Below are positions 23,601-31,291 of a stretch of 64,000 bases of DNA, piece by piece. The stretch is from the NCBI RefSeq assembly GCF_000719335.1, contig NZ_JOGB01000029.1, positions 62,001 through 126,000 on the forward strand, written 5' to 3'. How positions within the stretch are numbered: the first letter of the stretch is position 1; every line of letters starts with the position of its first letter. Under the pieces are notes generated by a model. The model worked only from the letters and a program-made list of their open reading frames with translations. It was not told the DNA's origin and did not search any database. The DNA comes from Streptomyces sp. NRRL S-87. GTDB lineage: Bacteria > Actinomycetota > Actinomycetes > Streptomycetales > Streptomycetaceae. A program made the position numbers and the translations under genes.

Positions 23601-26600
23601 ACGTCGACCGTCGAGTCGAGCACGGTCACCGTGGGCGGCAAGCAGCTGGCGCGCCCGGTGCGGGTCTTCGCCCCGACCTCCGCGACCACCGTCGCGGCCT
23701 GCAAGGCGAACCCGTCCACCAAGGGCTGCCGCGTCCTCGAGTACGTCTACGCGACGGCGACCACCGCCACCTCCGGCGCCTTCGGTGACTTCGTCAACCA
23801 GGTCAAGGAGATCAAGCTCTGGTCGACCGCGTCCGGCGCCGCCGCCGCCACGGCCAAGACCGTGCAGAGCTACGCGTACGACGACAGCGGCCGCCTGCGC
23901 GAGACCTGGGACACCCAGATCACGCCGGCCGTGAAGACTGCGTACGACTACGACGCCGCGGGCCGGGTCACCAAGCTCACGCCCCCCGGCGAGCTGGCCT
24001 GGAACTTCACCTACGGCAAGGCCGGGTCGAGCAGCGCGGCCGGTGACGGCATGCTGCTCAACGTCTCCCGCGCCGGCCTGAAGCAGGGCACCACCGACGT
24101 CGTCGAGGGCAACGCCGTGACCACCCTGGTCTACGACGTCCCGCTGTCCGGCGCCGCCGCCCCGTACCAGCTCGGCACCGCCGACGTGAAGCGCTGGGCC
24201 CAGACCGACGCCCCGAGCGACGCGACGGCCGTCTTCCCGGCCGACTCGGTCCCGTCCTCCAACGACGGCGGCACGCTCACCGCGGGCGCCTACACCCGCG
24301 CCACCGTCCACTACATGGGGACCTCGGGCCGCACCGTCGACAAGGCCGAGCCCGGTGGCGACATCACCACCACCGAGTACGACCGCTTCGGCAACACCGT
24401 CCGCGAGCTGACCGCGGCGAACCGCGAGGTGGCCATCGGCACCTCGGCGGCCGCCGTCGCCGCCCGCACCGGGCTCGGCATCGCCCAGCTCACCGAGGCG
24501 GAGCGCGCCGACCTGCTCTCCACGAGCACGGTCTACGACGCCCGCGGCACCCGCGAGCTCGAGGAGTTCGGTCCGCTGCGCCGGATCGACCTGACGGCCG
24601 ACCTGAAGTCCGGCGCCACCACCCTGGTCGCCGCCGGTACCCCGGTCACCGCCCGCTCGTGGAAGGTCACCTCGTACGACGAGGGCCGGCCCACCGACGG
24701 CAGCGCGGTCGTCAAGGACCAGGTCACGCACGTGACCACCGGTGCCCAGGTGCGCGAGCACCCGACCGTCCAGGGTGAGGCCCGGACCGTCGAGACCCAG
24801 TACGACTGGGCCAAGGGCCTGCCGGTCAAGACGATCGAGGACCCGGCGGGCCTGGCGCTCACCACCACCACGGAGTACGACGCCCAGGGCCGCGTGACCA
24901 AGGTCATCCAGCCCGGCGGCACCGGCACCGACGCCACCACGAAGGTCACCACCTACTGGTCGGCGACCGGTACCGGCGCCTGCCAGGGACGTCCGGAGTG
25001 GGCGGACATGATCTGCTCCACCGGCCCGGCCGGAGCCGTCACCGGGGGCGGGTCCAACCCGACCACGCTGCCGGTGAAGACGTTCGAGTACGACTGGTGG
25101 GGCATCACGTCGAAGGTCACGGAGACCTCCGGGGCCACGACGCGCACCACCACCACGACCACGGACGCGGCGGGCCGCGTCGCCTCGGTGTCGACCACCG
25201 GCGGCCTCGGACAGGCCACCCCGGCGACGACCGCCGAGTACGACCCGGCCACCGGTCGTGAGACCAGGACGGTCTCGCCCACGGGCGGCACCCTCACCAC
25301 CGTCTACGACAAGCTCGGCCGTCCGACCTCGTACACCGACGCCGACGGTGGTACGACCACCACGGAGTACGACCTCCTGGGCCGGAAGGTCAAGACGTCG
25401 AACAGCGTTCCGTCCTCGGTGACCTACACCTACGACCACGCGGCCGAGCCGCGCGGTCTGGTCACCAAGGCCGTGGACTCCGTGGCCGGCACCTTCACCG
25501 CCTCCTACGACGCGGACGGTGCCCTGGTGTCGGAGCAGCTGCCGGGCGGCTACACGCTCAAGCAGTCCTTCGACCCGACGGGCACGCCCGTCGAGCGCGC
25601 GTACACCCGTGACAGCGACGGCGTCCTGGTCCAGTCCGACACCACCAGCCGCTCCATCCACGGCCAGGTGACCACGGACGCGCAGGACTCCGAGCAGGTC
25701 TACGGCTACGACGCCGTCGGCCGGCTCACCTCGGTGGAGGACACCGCCGAGACGGTCTGCACCAAGCGCACGTACGCGTTCGACGGCCGGTCCAACCGGA
25801 CCTCGCTGACCACGGCCACCGGCACCCCGGGTGCGGACTGCCCGACCAGCGGGGGCACCACCACCTCCACCACGTACGACAGCGCCGACCGGCAGTCCAC
25901 CGCCGGCTACGTGTACGACGCCTTCGGCCGCACCACCGCCAAGCCCGGCGGCGTGGCCCTCGGCTACTACACCAACGACCGGGTCTACCAGGAGACGCTG
26001 GGCAGCCAGCGCCAGACCTGGAAGCTCGACGGCTCCCAGCGCATCCGCTCCTGGACGGTCGAGTCCAACAGCGGCGGCACGTGGACCCAGACCCAGTCGA
26101 AGGTCAACCACTACGACTGCGGCTGCGACCGGCCCAGCTGGGTCCTGGAGGACTCCGCCACCGGAACGGTCACCCGCAACGTCGACTCGCTCGGCGGCGG
26201 CCTCGCGGCCACCACGAGCAAGACCGGCAACACGGTGCTGCAGCTCAGTGACATCCACGGTGACGTCTCCCTGCAGCTGCCGCTGGACACCTCGGTCGCG
26301 CCCACCGTCCTCGACACGGACGAGTACGGCAACACCCGTGCCGGCAGCAAGCCCGCCCGCTACGACTGGCTGGGCAGCCAGCAGCGGTCCGGCGACACGC
26401 TCTCCGGCCTGACGCTGATGGGCGCCCGCCTGTACGACCCGGCCACCGGTCGGTTCCTGCAGGCCGACCCGGCCGCCGAGGGAGGTGCGAACGCCTACGG
26501 CTACCCGGCCGACCCCGTCACGATGTACGACCTCGGTGGCAAGTGGTGGTGGTCGGAGAGCACCTGGTGGAAGATCGCCAAGTGCGCCTGGGCCATCATC

Positions 26601-26846
26601 GAGGTCGCCATGTGGGCCGGCGGCGTCGGCTGGCTGATGAAGGCGTACAAGATCCGCCAGGCGGTGCGCATCATCCGCCGGGTCGGCTTCAAGCGCATGT
26701 GGAACATGATCAAGGCGCTGCGCAACACCCCCAGGCGCAGGTGGTGGCAGACCGCCCGCCATGTCGGTGCCGGCCTGTACACCGCGTTCGGCGTGCTCAT
26801 GGGCTTCTCGTCGGTCCAGGAGGACTGCTGGGACGCCTTCCACTGA
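20643..26846 (+). CDS. secreted RHS/YD-repeat protein with DNRLRE domain and membrane-active-looking C-terminal tip
   Basis: A 2067-residue polymorphic-toxin-type protein. A signal segment (residues 20-46, cleavage near AAVAA) is followed by a DNRLRE domain (about 332-506), fibronectin-like sequence (about 520-720), then an RHS shell from about 840 with many YD units (YDYDAAGRVTKLTPPG, YDKLGRPTSYTDADGG, YGYDAVGRLTSVED). The RHS core ends with GARLYDPATGRFLQADP and NAYGYPADPVTMYDLGGK. Beyond this, the last 100 residues differ: Trp-rich, two hydrophobic segments around a Lys/Arg-rich amphipathic part, then a Cys near the end. The tip is probably a toxin; its target is inferred to be the membrane. 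A small membrane protein gene follows. GTG 20643 is supported by GGAG. Confidence 0.92.
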   Translation: MNTPFAGRARDRALPRRRRTRGIPAIAAGLALVMSTSVLYGAEAAVAADRTRDAGPDRPSTPTTAPDVPSARIAARLSGKRVEALAERTETSTTWVNPDGDLTTELTAGPVRFRDAFTGDWRQVDLDLAANPDGSVEPKAHPHRLRLGAPGGRKLARLSDNAVAAARDLVTLGEGDQQVTLQWKGGLPAPKLDDNRATYENAVPDGDLVVEATRTGFEQYVRINKRPAAEGYTYTLPLKAKGLKVEQQGDGSLLFLDKKNKKQAVMPAPVMWDASVDKVSGESAHRAKAQMKVVRHGGTIDLVITPDAKFLADPATRYPVTVDPSTASLGNVFDTYVQQGETVDWSTDTELDLGNPGTKNADGTFRTARSFITWNTAPISDALVTSATLSLWNFHSGNTDCVAYPWEVWSAGKASTASRWTAQPAWTAKKATSTETKGNPGCTSAPDGWINANVSTLVQEWASAKAATSGMGLRATDESVTAQWKRVNSANAASNPPKLVVTYNYRPRTGTKQEAGPPYFSYSGSYVVNTATPTLRDTFVDPNGDKVNGTFEIRDAVTDTQVGTYLVSPWTPSGQVASVTVPAGVLTNGKTYKFRTSPYDGTHYNLGWSAWKNFTVDTSAPSAPTAITSTDYPSNAWVKGGGQAGVFNVTPPAADHNWLEWSLDGVTWTKVATGGTAGAKAVTVTPPRDGNHTLQVRSVDKADNKSEPLEYAFHAGPGGFVQPAEGTRTARRLPLVAEADASKYDAVSFSWRRSAADAWTPVPAGDVTQGGTALTAWPVALTGGKSPALTWNATDTVDPDGSIEIKADFTGPNAAAGSTDPLAVVVDRNAGVAATETVGPGSVNLLTGDYTLTEADVKSQGLSVERSASSRTPGAVQEGQLPIFGKEWVAGTPAELTGSDYAFVQQLSATAVDVVTSDGTPIHFTADAGQTGWIPEPGSETLTLTGSVTGSFTLTDSEGVTTAFTKPAGATTWQLSSTGNQGQSDSTSTVESSTVTVGGKQLARPVRVFAPTSATTVAACKANPSTKGCRVLEYVYATATTATSGAFGDFVNQVKEIKLWSTASGAAAATAKTVQSYAYDDSGRLRETWDTQITPAVKTAYDYDAAGRVTKLTPPGELAWNFTYGKAGSSSAAGDGMLLNVSRAGLKQGTTDVVEGNAVTTLVYDVPLSGAAAPYQLGTADVKRWAQTDAPSDATAVFPADSVPSSNDGGTLTAGAYTRATVHYMGTSGRTVDKAEPGGDITTTEYDRFGNTVRELTAANREVAIGTSAAAVAARTGLGIAQLTEAERADLLSTSTVYDARGTRELEEFGPLRRIDLTADLKSGATTLVAAGTPVTARSWKVTSYDEGRPTDGSAVVKDQVTHVTTGAQVREHPTVQGEARTVETQYDWAKGLPVKTIEDPAGLALTTTTEYDAQGRVTKVIQPGGTGTDATTKVTTYWSATGTGACQGRPEWADMICSTGPAGAVTGGGSNPTTLPVKTFEYDWWGITSKVTETSGATTRTTTTTTDAAGRVASVSTTGGLGQATPATTAEYDPATGRETRTVSPTGGTLTTVYDKLGRPTSYTDADGGTTTTEYDLLGRKVKTSNSVPSSVTYTYDHAAEPRGLVTKAVDSVAGTFTASYDADGALVSEQLPGGYTLKQSFDPTGTPVERAYTRDSDGVLVQSDTTSRSIHGQVTTDAQDSEQVYGYDAVGRLTSVEDTAETVCTKRTYAFDGRSNRTSLTTATGTPGADCPTSGGTTTSTTYDSADRQSTAGYVYDAFGRTTAKPGGVALGYYTNDRVYQETLGSQRQTWKLDGSQRIRSWTVESNSGGTWTQTQSKVNHYDCGCDRPSWVLEDSATGTVTRNVDSLGGGLAATTSKTGNTVLQLSDIHGDVSLQLPLDTSVAPTVLDTDEYGNTRAGSKPARYDWLGSQQRSGDTLSGLTLMGARLYDPATGRFLQADPAAEGGANAYGYPADPVTMYDLGGKWWWSESTWWKIAKCAWAIIEVAMWAGGVGWLMKAYKIRQAVRIIRRVGFKRMWNMIKALRNTPRRRWWQTARHVGAGLYTAFGVLMGFSSVQEDCWDAFH

Positions 26847-26852
26847 CGTGAC

Positions 26853-26878
26853 GGCCGCCCGGCACTGACCGGGCGGCC
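26853..26878 (+). terminator. hairpin directly after the RHS gene
   Basis: A perfect 10-base inverted repeat (GGCCGCCCGG / CCGGGCGGCC) with loop CACTGA begins seven bases after the RHS stop codon. Confidence 0.7.
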
Positions 26879-26898
26879 CGCCACCGACGCGTGAGAAC

Positions 26899-26933
26899 GG
26901 TACGGGGACCCGCGGCCCGCGGGTCCCCGTACC
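26899..26933. terminator. second, longer hairpin before the putative immunity gene
   Basis: Almost perfect inverted repeat of 15-17 bases (arms 26899-26915 and 26917-26933, GGTACGGGGACCCGCGG) ending 33 bases before the next start codon. With the first hairpin it could uncouple the two genes. Confidence 0.7.
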
Positions 26934-26966
26934 GCCCGCCCCTCTCCCACCGAAGGGAAATCCCCC

Positions 26967-27344
26967 ATGTCCCCCGGCTTCTGGCAGGCCGCCGGCACCG
27001 TCGCCCTGATGGCCGCCGTCCTCATCGTCGCGACCTTCCTGGTCCTCCTCGTACGGGCGTCCCGCAAGCGGACGCCCCGGGACCGCCGCCCCCGCCTGTA
27101 CTTCTCCGCTCCCGCGGTCATCGCCGCCGTCCTCGGCTTCGTCCTCGGCGCGCTGGCCACCGGCAGGTCCCTGCACCTCGGCCTCGACGAGTTCAGGGCC
27201 CTTTCCGTCCCGATCAGCGCCGGCCTCGCCGCCCACGGCGTCCTCCGCACCCGTGGCGCGCGCGTCGCCGAGTTCGCCGGAGCCGCCATCGCCCTCACCA
27301 TCGGCACCCTGGTCTCCGGGGCCACCACCTACTTCGGCTTCTGA
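26967..27344 (+). CDS. small four-helix membrane protein, candidate immunity protein for the RHS toxin
   Basis: A 125-residue protein with hydrophobic helices at about residues 8-29 (VALMAAVLIVATFLVLLV), 47-65 (AVIAAVLGFVLGALAT), 75-90 and 102-123 (FAGAAIALTIGTLVSGATTY), and a basic loop (RASRKRTPRDRRPRL) after the first. GAAGGGA precedes ATG 26967. No known family was recognised. It lies 120 bases downstream of the RHS gene on the same strand, where immunity genes of polymorphic toxins normally lie, and it is a membrane protein facing a tip that looks membrane-active. The immunity role is therefore a reasoned guess. It could also be an unrelated DUF-type membrane protein. Confidence 0.6.
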   Translation: MSPGFWQAAGTVALMAAVLIVATFLVLLVRASRKRTPRDRRPRLYFSAPAVIAAVLGFVLGALATGRSLHLGLDEFRALSVPISAGLAAHGVLRTRGARVAEFAGAAIALTIGTLVSGATTYFGF

Positions 27345-27504
27345 CGGCCGCTTCCCGGCGGGGCTTCTGACGGCCGGTGGCGGCCACCGACGGGACCCCC
27401 TCCAACACGCCGACCGTCCGTCAGGCGGGTGAGGGTCGCCGGGGCCGGGCCGCCGGGGGTGTTCCCTGAGTGGGTCCGCACGCAGCACGTCCCAGGAGCC
27501 ACCC

Positions 27505-27831
27505 GTGACCATCGCCCCCAAGAACCTCACCGACCCCACCGTCGCCAAGTTCGTGACCGCCGTGAACGCGCACGACAAGGAGGCGTTCACGGCGCTGCTC
27601 ACGCCCTCGGCCACGATGTCCGACGACGGCGCGGACCGGGACCTCGACGAGTGGGTGGACCGCGAGATCTTCGACTCGAACGGCCACATGGACGTGCAGT
27701 CCGAGTCCGACCACGGCCGGGCGATCACCGTCAACTACCGCAACGACGCCTGGGGCGAGATGCGCACCGCCTGGCGCTTCACCGTCACCGACGGCGGCCA
27801 GGTGAGCCGCTTCGAGACGGGCCAGGCCTGA
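27505..27831 (+). CDS. NTF2-like (SnoaL-type) small protein
   Basis: A 108-residue protein of the NTF2-like fold: TVAKFVTAVNAHDKEAFTAL, then LTPSATMSDDGADRDLDEWV, and a C-terminal beta sheet (ITVNYRNDAWGEMRTAWRFT). It begins with GTG at 27505 behind CAGGAG. Such proteins act as small-ligand-binding barrels, isomerases or partners; no catalytic dyad can be assigned. It stands alone, about 160 bases after the small membrane protein gene, and is unlike the DUF1348 protein at 10654. Confidence 0.85.
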   Translation: MTIAPKNLTDPTVAKFVTAVNAHDKEAFTALLTPSATMSDDGADRDLDEWVDREIFDSNGHMDVQSESDHGRAITVNYRNDAWGEMRTAWRFTVTDGGQVSRFETGQA

Positions 27832-27944
27832 GAGCGCTTCGCGAGGAGTGTCCGGCGGTGGCACATTCCGATCATCGGGCGGCCGTACGGGTGAACGGGC
27901 GGCCCCCGCAGTTCCGGCGGGCCCGCGCCCCGCGTTGTCCGGGC

Positions 27945-28601
27945 ATGACCCCCATGACCAGCCCCCGCACGGGCACCCGCACCCGCCGCGCCGCCCCGCT
28001 CCTCGCCGCCGGCCTCGCCCTGCTCGCGGCGGGCACCGCCGCCACCGCCACCGCCGCCGCGCCGCTCCCGGACGCGTACACCCAGGACCCGGCCGGCGGC
28101 GACAAGGCGATGCGCACCGCATGGACGAAGGACGAGCACCACCGGCTGGAGGCCCAGTTCCGCTTCCACCCGGGAGTCGTGTTCCAGACCCGCAAGCGCC
28201 CCGCGACGCAGGAGGCGCCCGACTGGGGCGGGACGGCGCCGGACCCGGCGACGCTGGCGTACGAGCCGAAGGTCGAGTTCGCGTACGACGTCTACAGCGG
28301 CCGGCTGCTGCGCGGCAGCTCGCTCGGCGACGCCAAGAAGGGCACGCACGACGTGACCCTCGACGCGACGGTGGTCTCGGAGCGGGGCGCGAAGGTCGCG
28401 GAGTTCCACGAGGCGAAGGCCGGCCGGCCCGCCGGCTTCCGTGCGGTGTACCCGCTGGGCCGCCGCGTCGCCTGCGACTCCGGGGCGTACACGGTGCGCT
28501 GGTCGATCACCCGGAACGGTCCCGCCGACGCGACGGCGACGGTGCGGGGCACGCTGCGCTGGGACTCCGACTGCGCCCGGCTCCGCAAGGCGTTCGGCTG
28601 A
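27945..28601 (+). CDS. secreted protein of unknown function
   Basis: A 218-residue product with a signal peptide (residues 1-38, RRAAPLLAAGLALLAAGTAA, cleavage near AAA-APL) and a mature, beta-rich domain (FRFHPGVVFQTRKRP ... VEFAYDVYSGRLLRGSSLGD ... FRAVYPLGRRVACDSGAYTV). Two Cys (RVACDS, DSDCAR) could pair. I do not recognise the family. ATG 27945 and ATG 27954 are both possible starts; no strong RBS is seen. It appears monocistronic and is followed by a purine-rich gap. Confidence 0.65.
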   Translation: MTPMTSPRTGTRTRRAAPLLAAGLALLAAGTAATATAAAPLPDAYTQDPAGGDKAMRTAWTKDEHHRLEAQFRFHPGVVFQTRKRPATQEAPDWGGTAPDPATLAYEPKVEFAYDVYSGRLLRGSSLGDAKKGTHDVTLDATVVSERGAKVAEFHEAKAGRPAGFRAVYPLGRRVACDSGAYTVRWSITRNGPADATATVRGTLRWDSDCARLRKAFG

Positions 28602-28914
28602 GCGGTGCGCGCGGGGAGGACGCGGAGGGCCAGGGCGGCACGGGGGAGAGGGCGAGGGCGGAGGGCGGAGCTGGGGAGGGGGGGCGGCGGATCGCCCCGC
28701 CGGCGCCTTGTGGGCGCGGTGCGGGCGACCGCCGGGGGCGTCGGATCGACGCCGTGCAGTCATCGTGCCGGGGCGGGGGTGGGCCGCGGCGGGGTCGAAG
28801 GTCCCGTACGCGCGGGGCGCAGGACCCTCGGGAGGGGCAGGGACGTGCCTCGGCGGGAAGCCGGTCGTACGGGGGGAGGACGGCCGGTCTCTCACGGGGG
28901 AGGCCCCGGCCCGG
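28602..28914. other. purine-rich intergenic gap
   Basis: No gene was found between the two convergent genes. From 28608 to 28690 the plus strand is almost entirely G and A with several G-runs, which could fold into G-quadruplexes and may act as a transcription barrier. No standard hairpin terminator was noted. Confidence 0.4.
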
Positions 28915-30204
28915 TCAGTCGCGCGCGGCCGACCGCGCCTTCTCGGCGATGTCCTCCAGGACGCGCTTCGGGTCCGCGTCGGGGGCGACGGCGCGCCCGA
29001 TGTTGCGCTTGATGGTGTCGCTGACGCTCAGCCAGGACGGCGAGTTCACCGGGTAGAGCTGCGCGCCGCGCAGCGCGGTGAGGAACTGCGCGTCGGTCCC
29101 GTCCGCCGTCGTGTCCTTCGAGGCGCGGCCGGCGGTGACGGTCGAGGGCAGCAGATGGTAGCGGCCCGCGAACTCCTCGAGGTTCTTGTCCTCGTAGAGG
29201 AAATCGAGGAACCTTCCGATCGGCTCGCGGTTTCCGTTCTCCTTGAACGCCACCATCCAGTCGGCCACGCCGAACGTCGGCGGGGTTTCCCCGCTCGCCG
29301 CCAGCCAGTCCGCCTGGGGCATTTCGATGGCGCCGACGGAAATTCCGCGCCTGGCGGCCTCGTGCGAGAGCGACGGATAGCCGTTGAGCATGCCGACGTC
29401 TCCGCGCAGGAAGGCGTCGAAGGCGTCCTGGCGGTTGAAGGCGGCGGGCTCGCCGGGGCCGGTCAGGCCCGGGCGCACGAGGTTGTCGCGGATCCACTTG
29501 AACGTCTGGACGTTCGCGTCGGAGGCGATGTTGTAGCCGCCGCTGCTGTCGGCCCAGCCGCCGCCGTTGGAGAGCTCCCAGATCATCGACTCCGCGTGCG
29601 CCTCCTCGGGGCCCAGCGGCAGAGCGTACGGGTACTTCACCCCGGCGCTCTTGAGGGCCTTGGCGTCGGCCTTCAGGTCGGACCAGGTCTTCGGCGTGCC
29701 GTCGATGCCGGCCTGCCGGAAGAGGCTCTTGTTGTAGAAGAGGAGCCGGCTGCTGGCGACCCACGGGAGGCCGTACAGCCTGCTGCCGATCGACCCGGCC
29801 TCGGAGAGCGGCGGCAGGAAGTTGGCCTCGGCGGAGACCGACAGCAGCTCGTCGGCGCCGTAGAGCTCGCCCGCCACGGCGAAGTCCGAGTAGGCGCCCA
29901 TCAGGGCCATGTCGGGCGCGTCGCCGTCCTTGACCATGCGGGTGACCTCGCGGTCCACGTCGGTCCAGGGCAGCAGCTTCACCTCCACGGAGGTGTCCGG
30001 GTTCTGGTCGTGGAACGCCTTGGTGACCTCGTCCCAGTACGCCTTGGAGCTGGTGGCCGCGGTGTCGCCGTATTCGGCGGCGACGAGCCGGAGCGTGGTG
30101 CCGCTGCCGGTTCCGGCGGACGTGCCGCAGCCGGTGAGTGTGAGTGTGCCGAGCAGGCCGAGCGCGGCGGTCGCCGCGGCCGGGCCGAACAGTCTTCGTC
30201 GCAC
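28915..30204 (-). CDS. extracellular solute-binding lipoprotein of an ABC sugar importer type
   Basis: A 429-residue family 1 solute-binding lipoprotein. The signal peptide ends in the lipobox LTGC (about residue 26). The mature part starts with TTLRLVAAEYGD and has the usual features: FHDQNPDTSVEVKLLPWTDV, GDAPDMALMGAYSDFA, and a C-terminal segment FLDFLYEDKNLEEFAGRYHL. It starts with GTG 30204 behind AGGGGA. Genes for permeases or an ATPase are absent on either side, so the importer partners lie elsewhere or the protein is shared. The ligand is probably a mono- or oligosaccharide. Confidence 0.9.
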   Translation of the reverse strand: MRRRLFGPAAATAALGLLGTLTLTGCGTSAGTGSGTTLRLVAAEYGDTAATSSKAYWDEVTKAFHDQNPDTSVEVKLLPWTDVDREVTRMVKDGDAPDMALMGAYSDFAVAGELYGADELLSVSAEANFLPPLSEAGSIGSRLYGLPWVASSRLLFYNKSLFRQAGIDGTPKTWSDLKADAKALKSAGVKYPYALPLGPEEAHAESMIWELSNGGGWADSSGGYNIASDANVQTFKWIRDNLVRPGLTGPGEPAAFNRQDAFDAFLRGDVGMLNGYPSLSHEAARRGISVGAIEMPQADWLAASGETPPTFGVADWMVAFKENGNREPIGRFLDFLYEDKNLEEFAGRYHLLPSTVTAGRASKDTTADGTDAQFLTALRGAQLYPVNSPSWLSVSDTIKRNIGRAVAPDADPKRVLEDIAEKARSAARD

Positions 30205-30636
30205 GGTCGGTGTCCCCTGAATTCCTTTTGGTTCGTGTTGCTGCTTGTCGGTTTGGGTTGCTCAGGGTTGCCGTGTCCCTCGGTGGCCCGTTGCGCCGGA
30301 ATTCTCTCCCGGGGTTCGGGCGGATGGATCCCCCGGGGCGGCAGTTGTGGGCAATGCTCCAACTGGCCGAATTCCTACTGGTGTTTTCCGATATCTGATC
30401 GACTTTTATGACGCGCGTAGACCCCGCTTCGCGGGCGTTTTCCGGGGGGCGGAGAGGGCCCGGCGGACCGACCGGTCGGTGCGACTGGCGGTGTGCGTGG
30501 CGCGATCCGGGCGGCGGCGCACGGGCATGCGGAACGCGACACGCGGAACGCGGAACGCCGCCCGCGCGAGGTGGCGCGGACGGCGTCGAGGGGCGAGGGC
30601 CCCGGGTGGGGGTGGCGGTGGAGGAGGAGGCTGCGC
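30205..30636. other. intergenic region upstream of the solute-binding protein gene
   Basis: This 432-base gap contains the promoter region of the minus-strand lipoprotein gene; the part near 30350-30420 is relatively AT-rich (tgttttccgatatctgatcg). A short hairpin with a T-run (CCCGC-TTC-GCGGG-CGTTTT, 30423-30439) reads as a possible terminator on the plus strand. The region 30530-30570 shows short direct repeats of CGGAACG. No gene is convincing. Confidence 0.45.
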
Positions 30637-31248
30637 TCAGCGGCCGGCGTAGGGGTCCGGCTCGCCCGTCTCGGGGTTGAGGCCGGCGAGCCAGCGGCGC
30701 TGCGCCTCGCGCCAGTTCACGAAGGACTGGGGGCGCTCGCTGTCCCAGAAGACGAGGCTGACCGGGTTCAGGTCGAACTCGTCCTTGAACAGCCGGCACA
30801 GGAACTCGGCCATCCCGTACGGGTAGAGCGCGAACTCCTCCGCCGTGTGGCGGCCGCAGACGAGCACCGGCCAGCGGTCCGGATCGGGGTCCACGGTGTG
30901 CCAGCACAGTATGTCCGCGCCCGCGGTGACGCCCCAGGCGAGGATGTGCTCGGGGTCGGTGTCGAAGGCGGTCCGCCCGCCGAGCCCGTGCCAGGTGGTG
31001 CGGGCGTTGGCGGTCTCCTCCGCCATCTGGTCCGGGTCGTACTGGGGGCCGTGCGCGGCGAGCGGCAGCAGGACGCTGGCCTCGCCGTTGATCGAGCCCG
31101 CACCGAAGCGCTCCATGAAGGCCACGTAGTCGGCGGGGAAGCGGGTGCCCCAGGCGGCCTCGGCGGCCGTCCAGTCGATCTCCTCGTCGGCGCCGTGCAC
31201 CGCGGGCATCAGCCGCTCCAGCGCCTCGACCTGCGCGTTCTTCGCCAT
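30637..31248 (-). CDS. SMI1/KNR4 (SUKH) family protein
   Basis: A 203-residue cytoplasmic protein of the SUKH superfamily: IDWTAAEAAWGTRFPADYVA, then FMERFGAGSINGEASVLLPL, and HILAWGVTAGADILCWHTVD with PDRWPVLVCGRH near the end. It starts at ATG 31248 behind GGGGAG. In bacteria many members are immunity proteins against contact-delivered toxins. This gene has no toxin neighbour, but an RHS protein is encoded about 4 kb away. It may be an orphan immunity protein or have a housekeeping role. Confidence 0.88.
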   Translation of the reverse strand: MAKNAQVEALERLMPAVHGADEEIDWTAAEAAWGTRFPADYVAFMERFGAGSINGEASVLLPLAAHGPQYDPDQMAEETANARTTWHGLGGRTAFDTDPEHILAWGVTAGADILCWHTVDPDPDRWPVLVCGRHTAEEFALYPYGMAEFLCRLFKDEFDLNPVSLVFWDSERPQSFVNWREAQRRWLAGLNPETGEPDPYAGR

Positions 31249-31291
31249 CCCCGCTCCCCGACGCCCTGACGCTCCGCTCCGGCCAACCGCC

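Noticed and set aside
20553..27734. Minus-strand open frame of 2393 codons opposite the RHS gene
   Set aside because: It is the shadow frame of a very GC-rich gene. Its translation is low-complexity Gly/Arg/Val/Asp with no domain, while the plus strand has clear RHS motifs.
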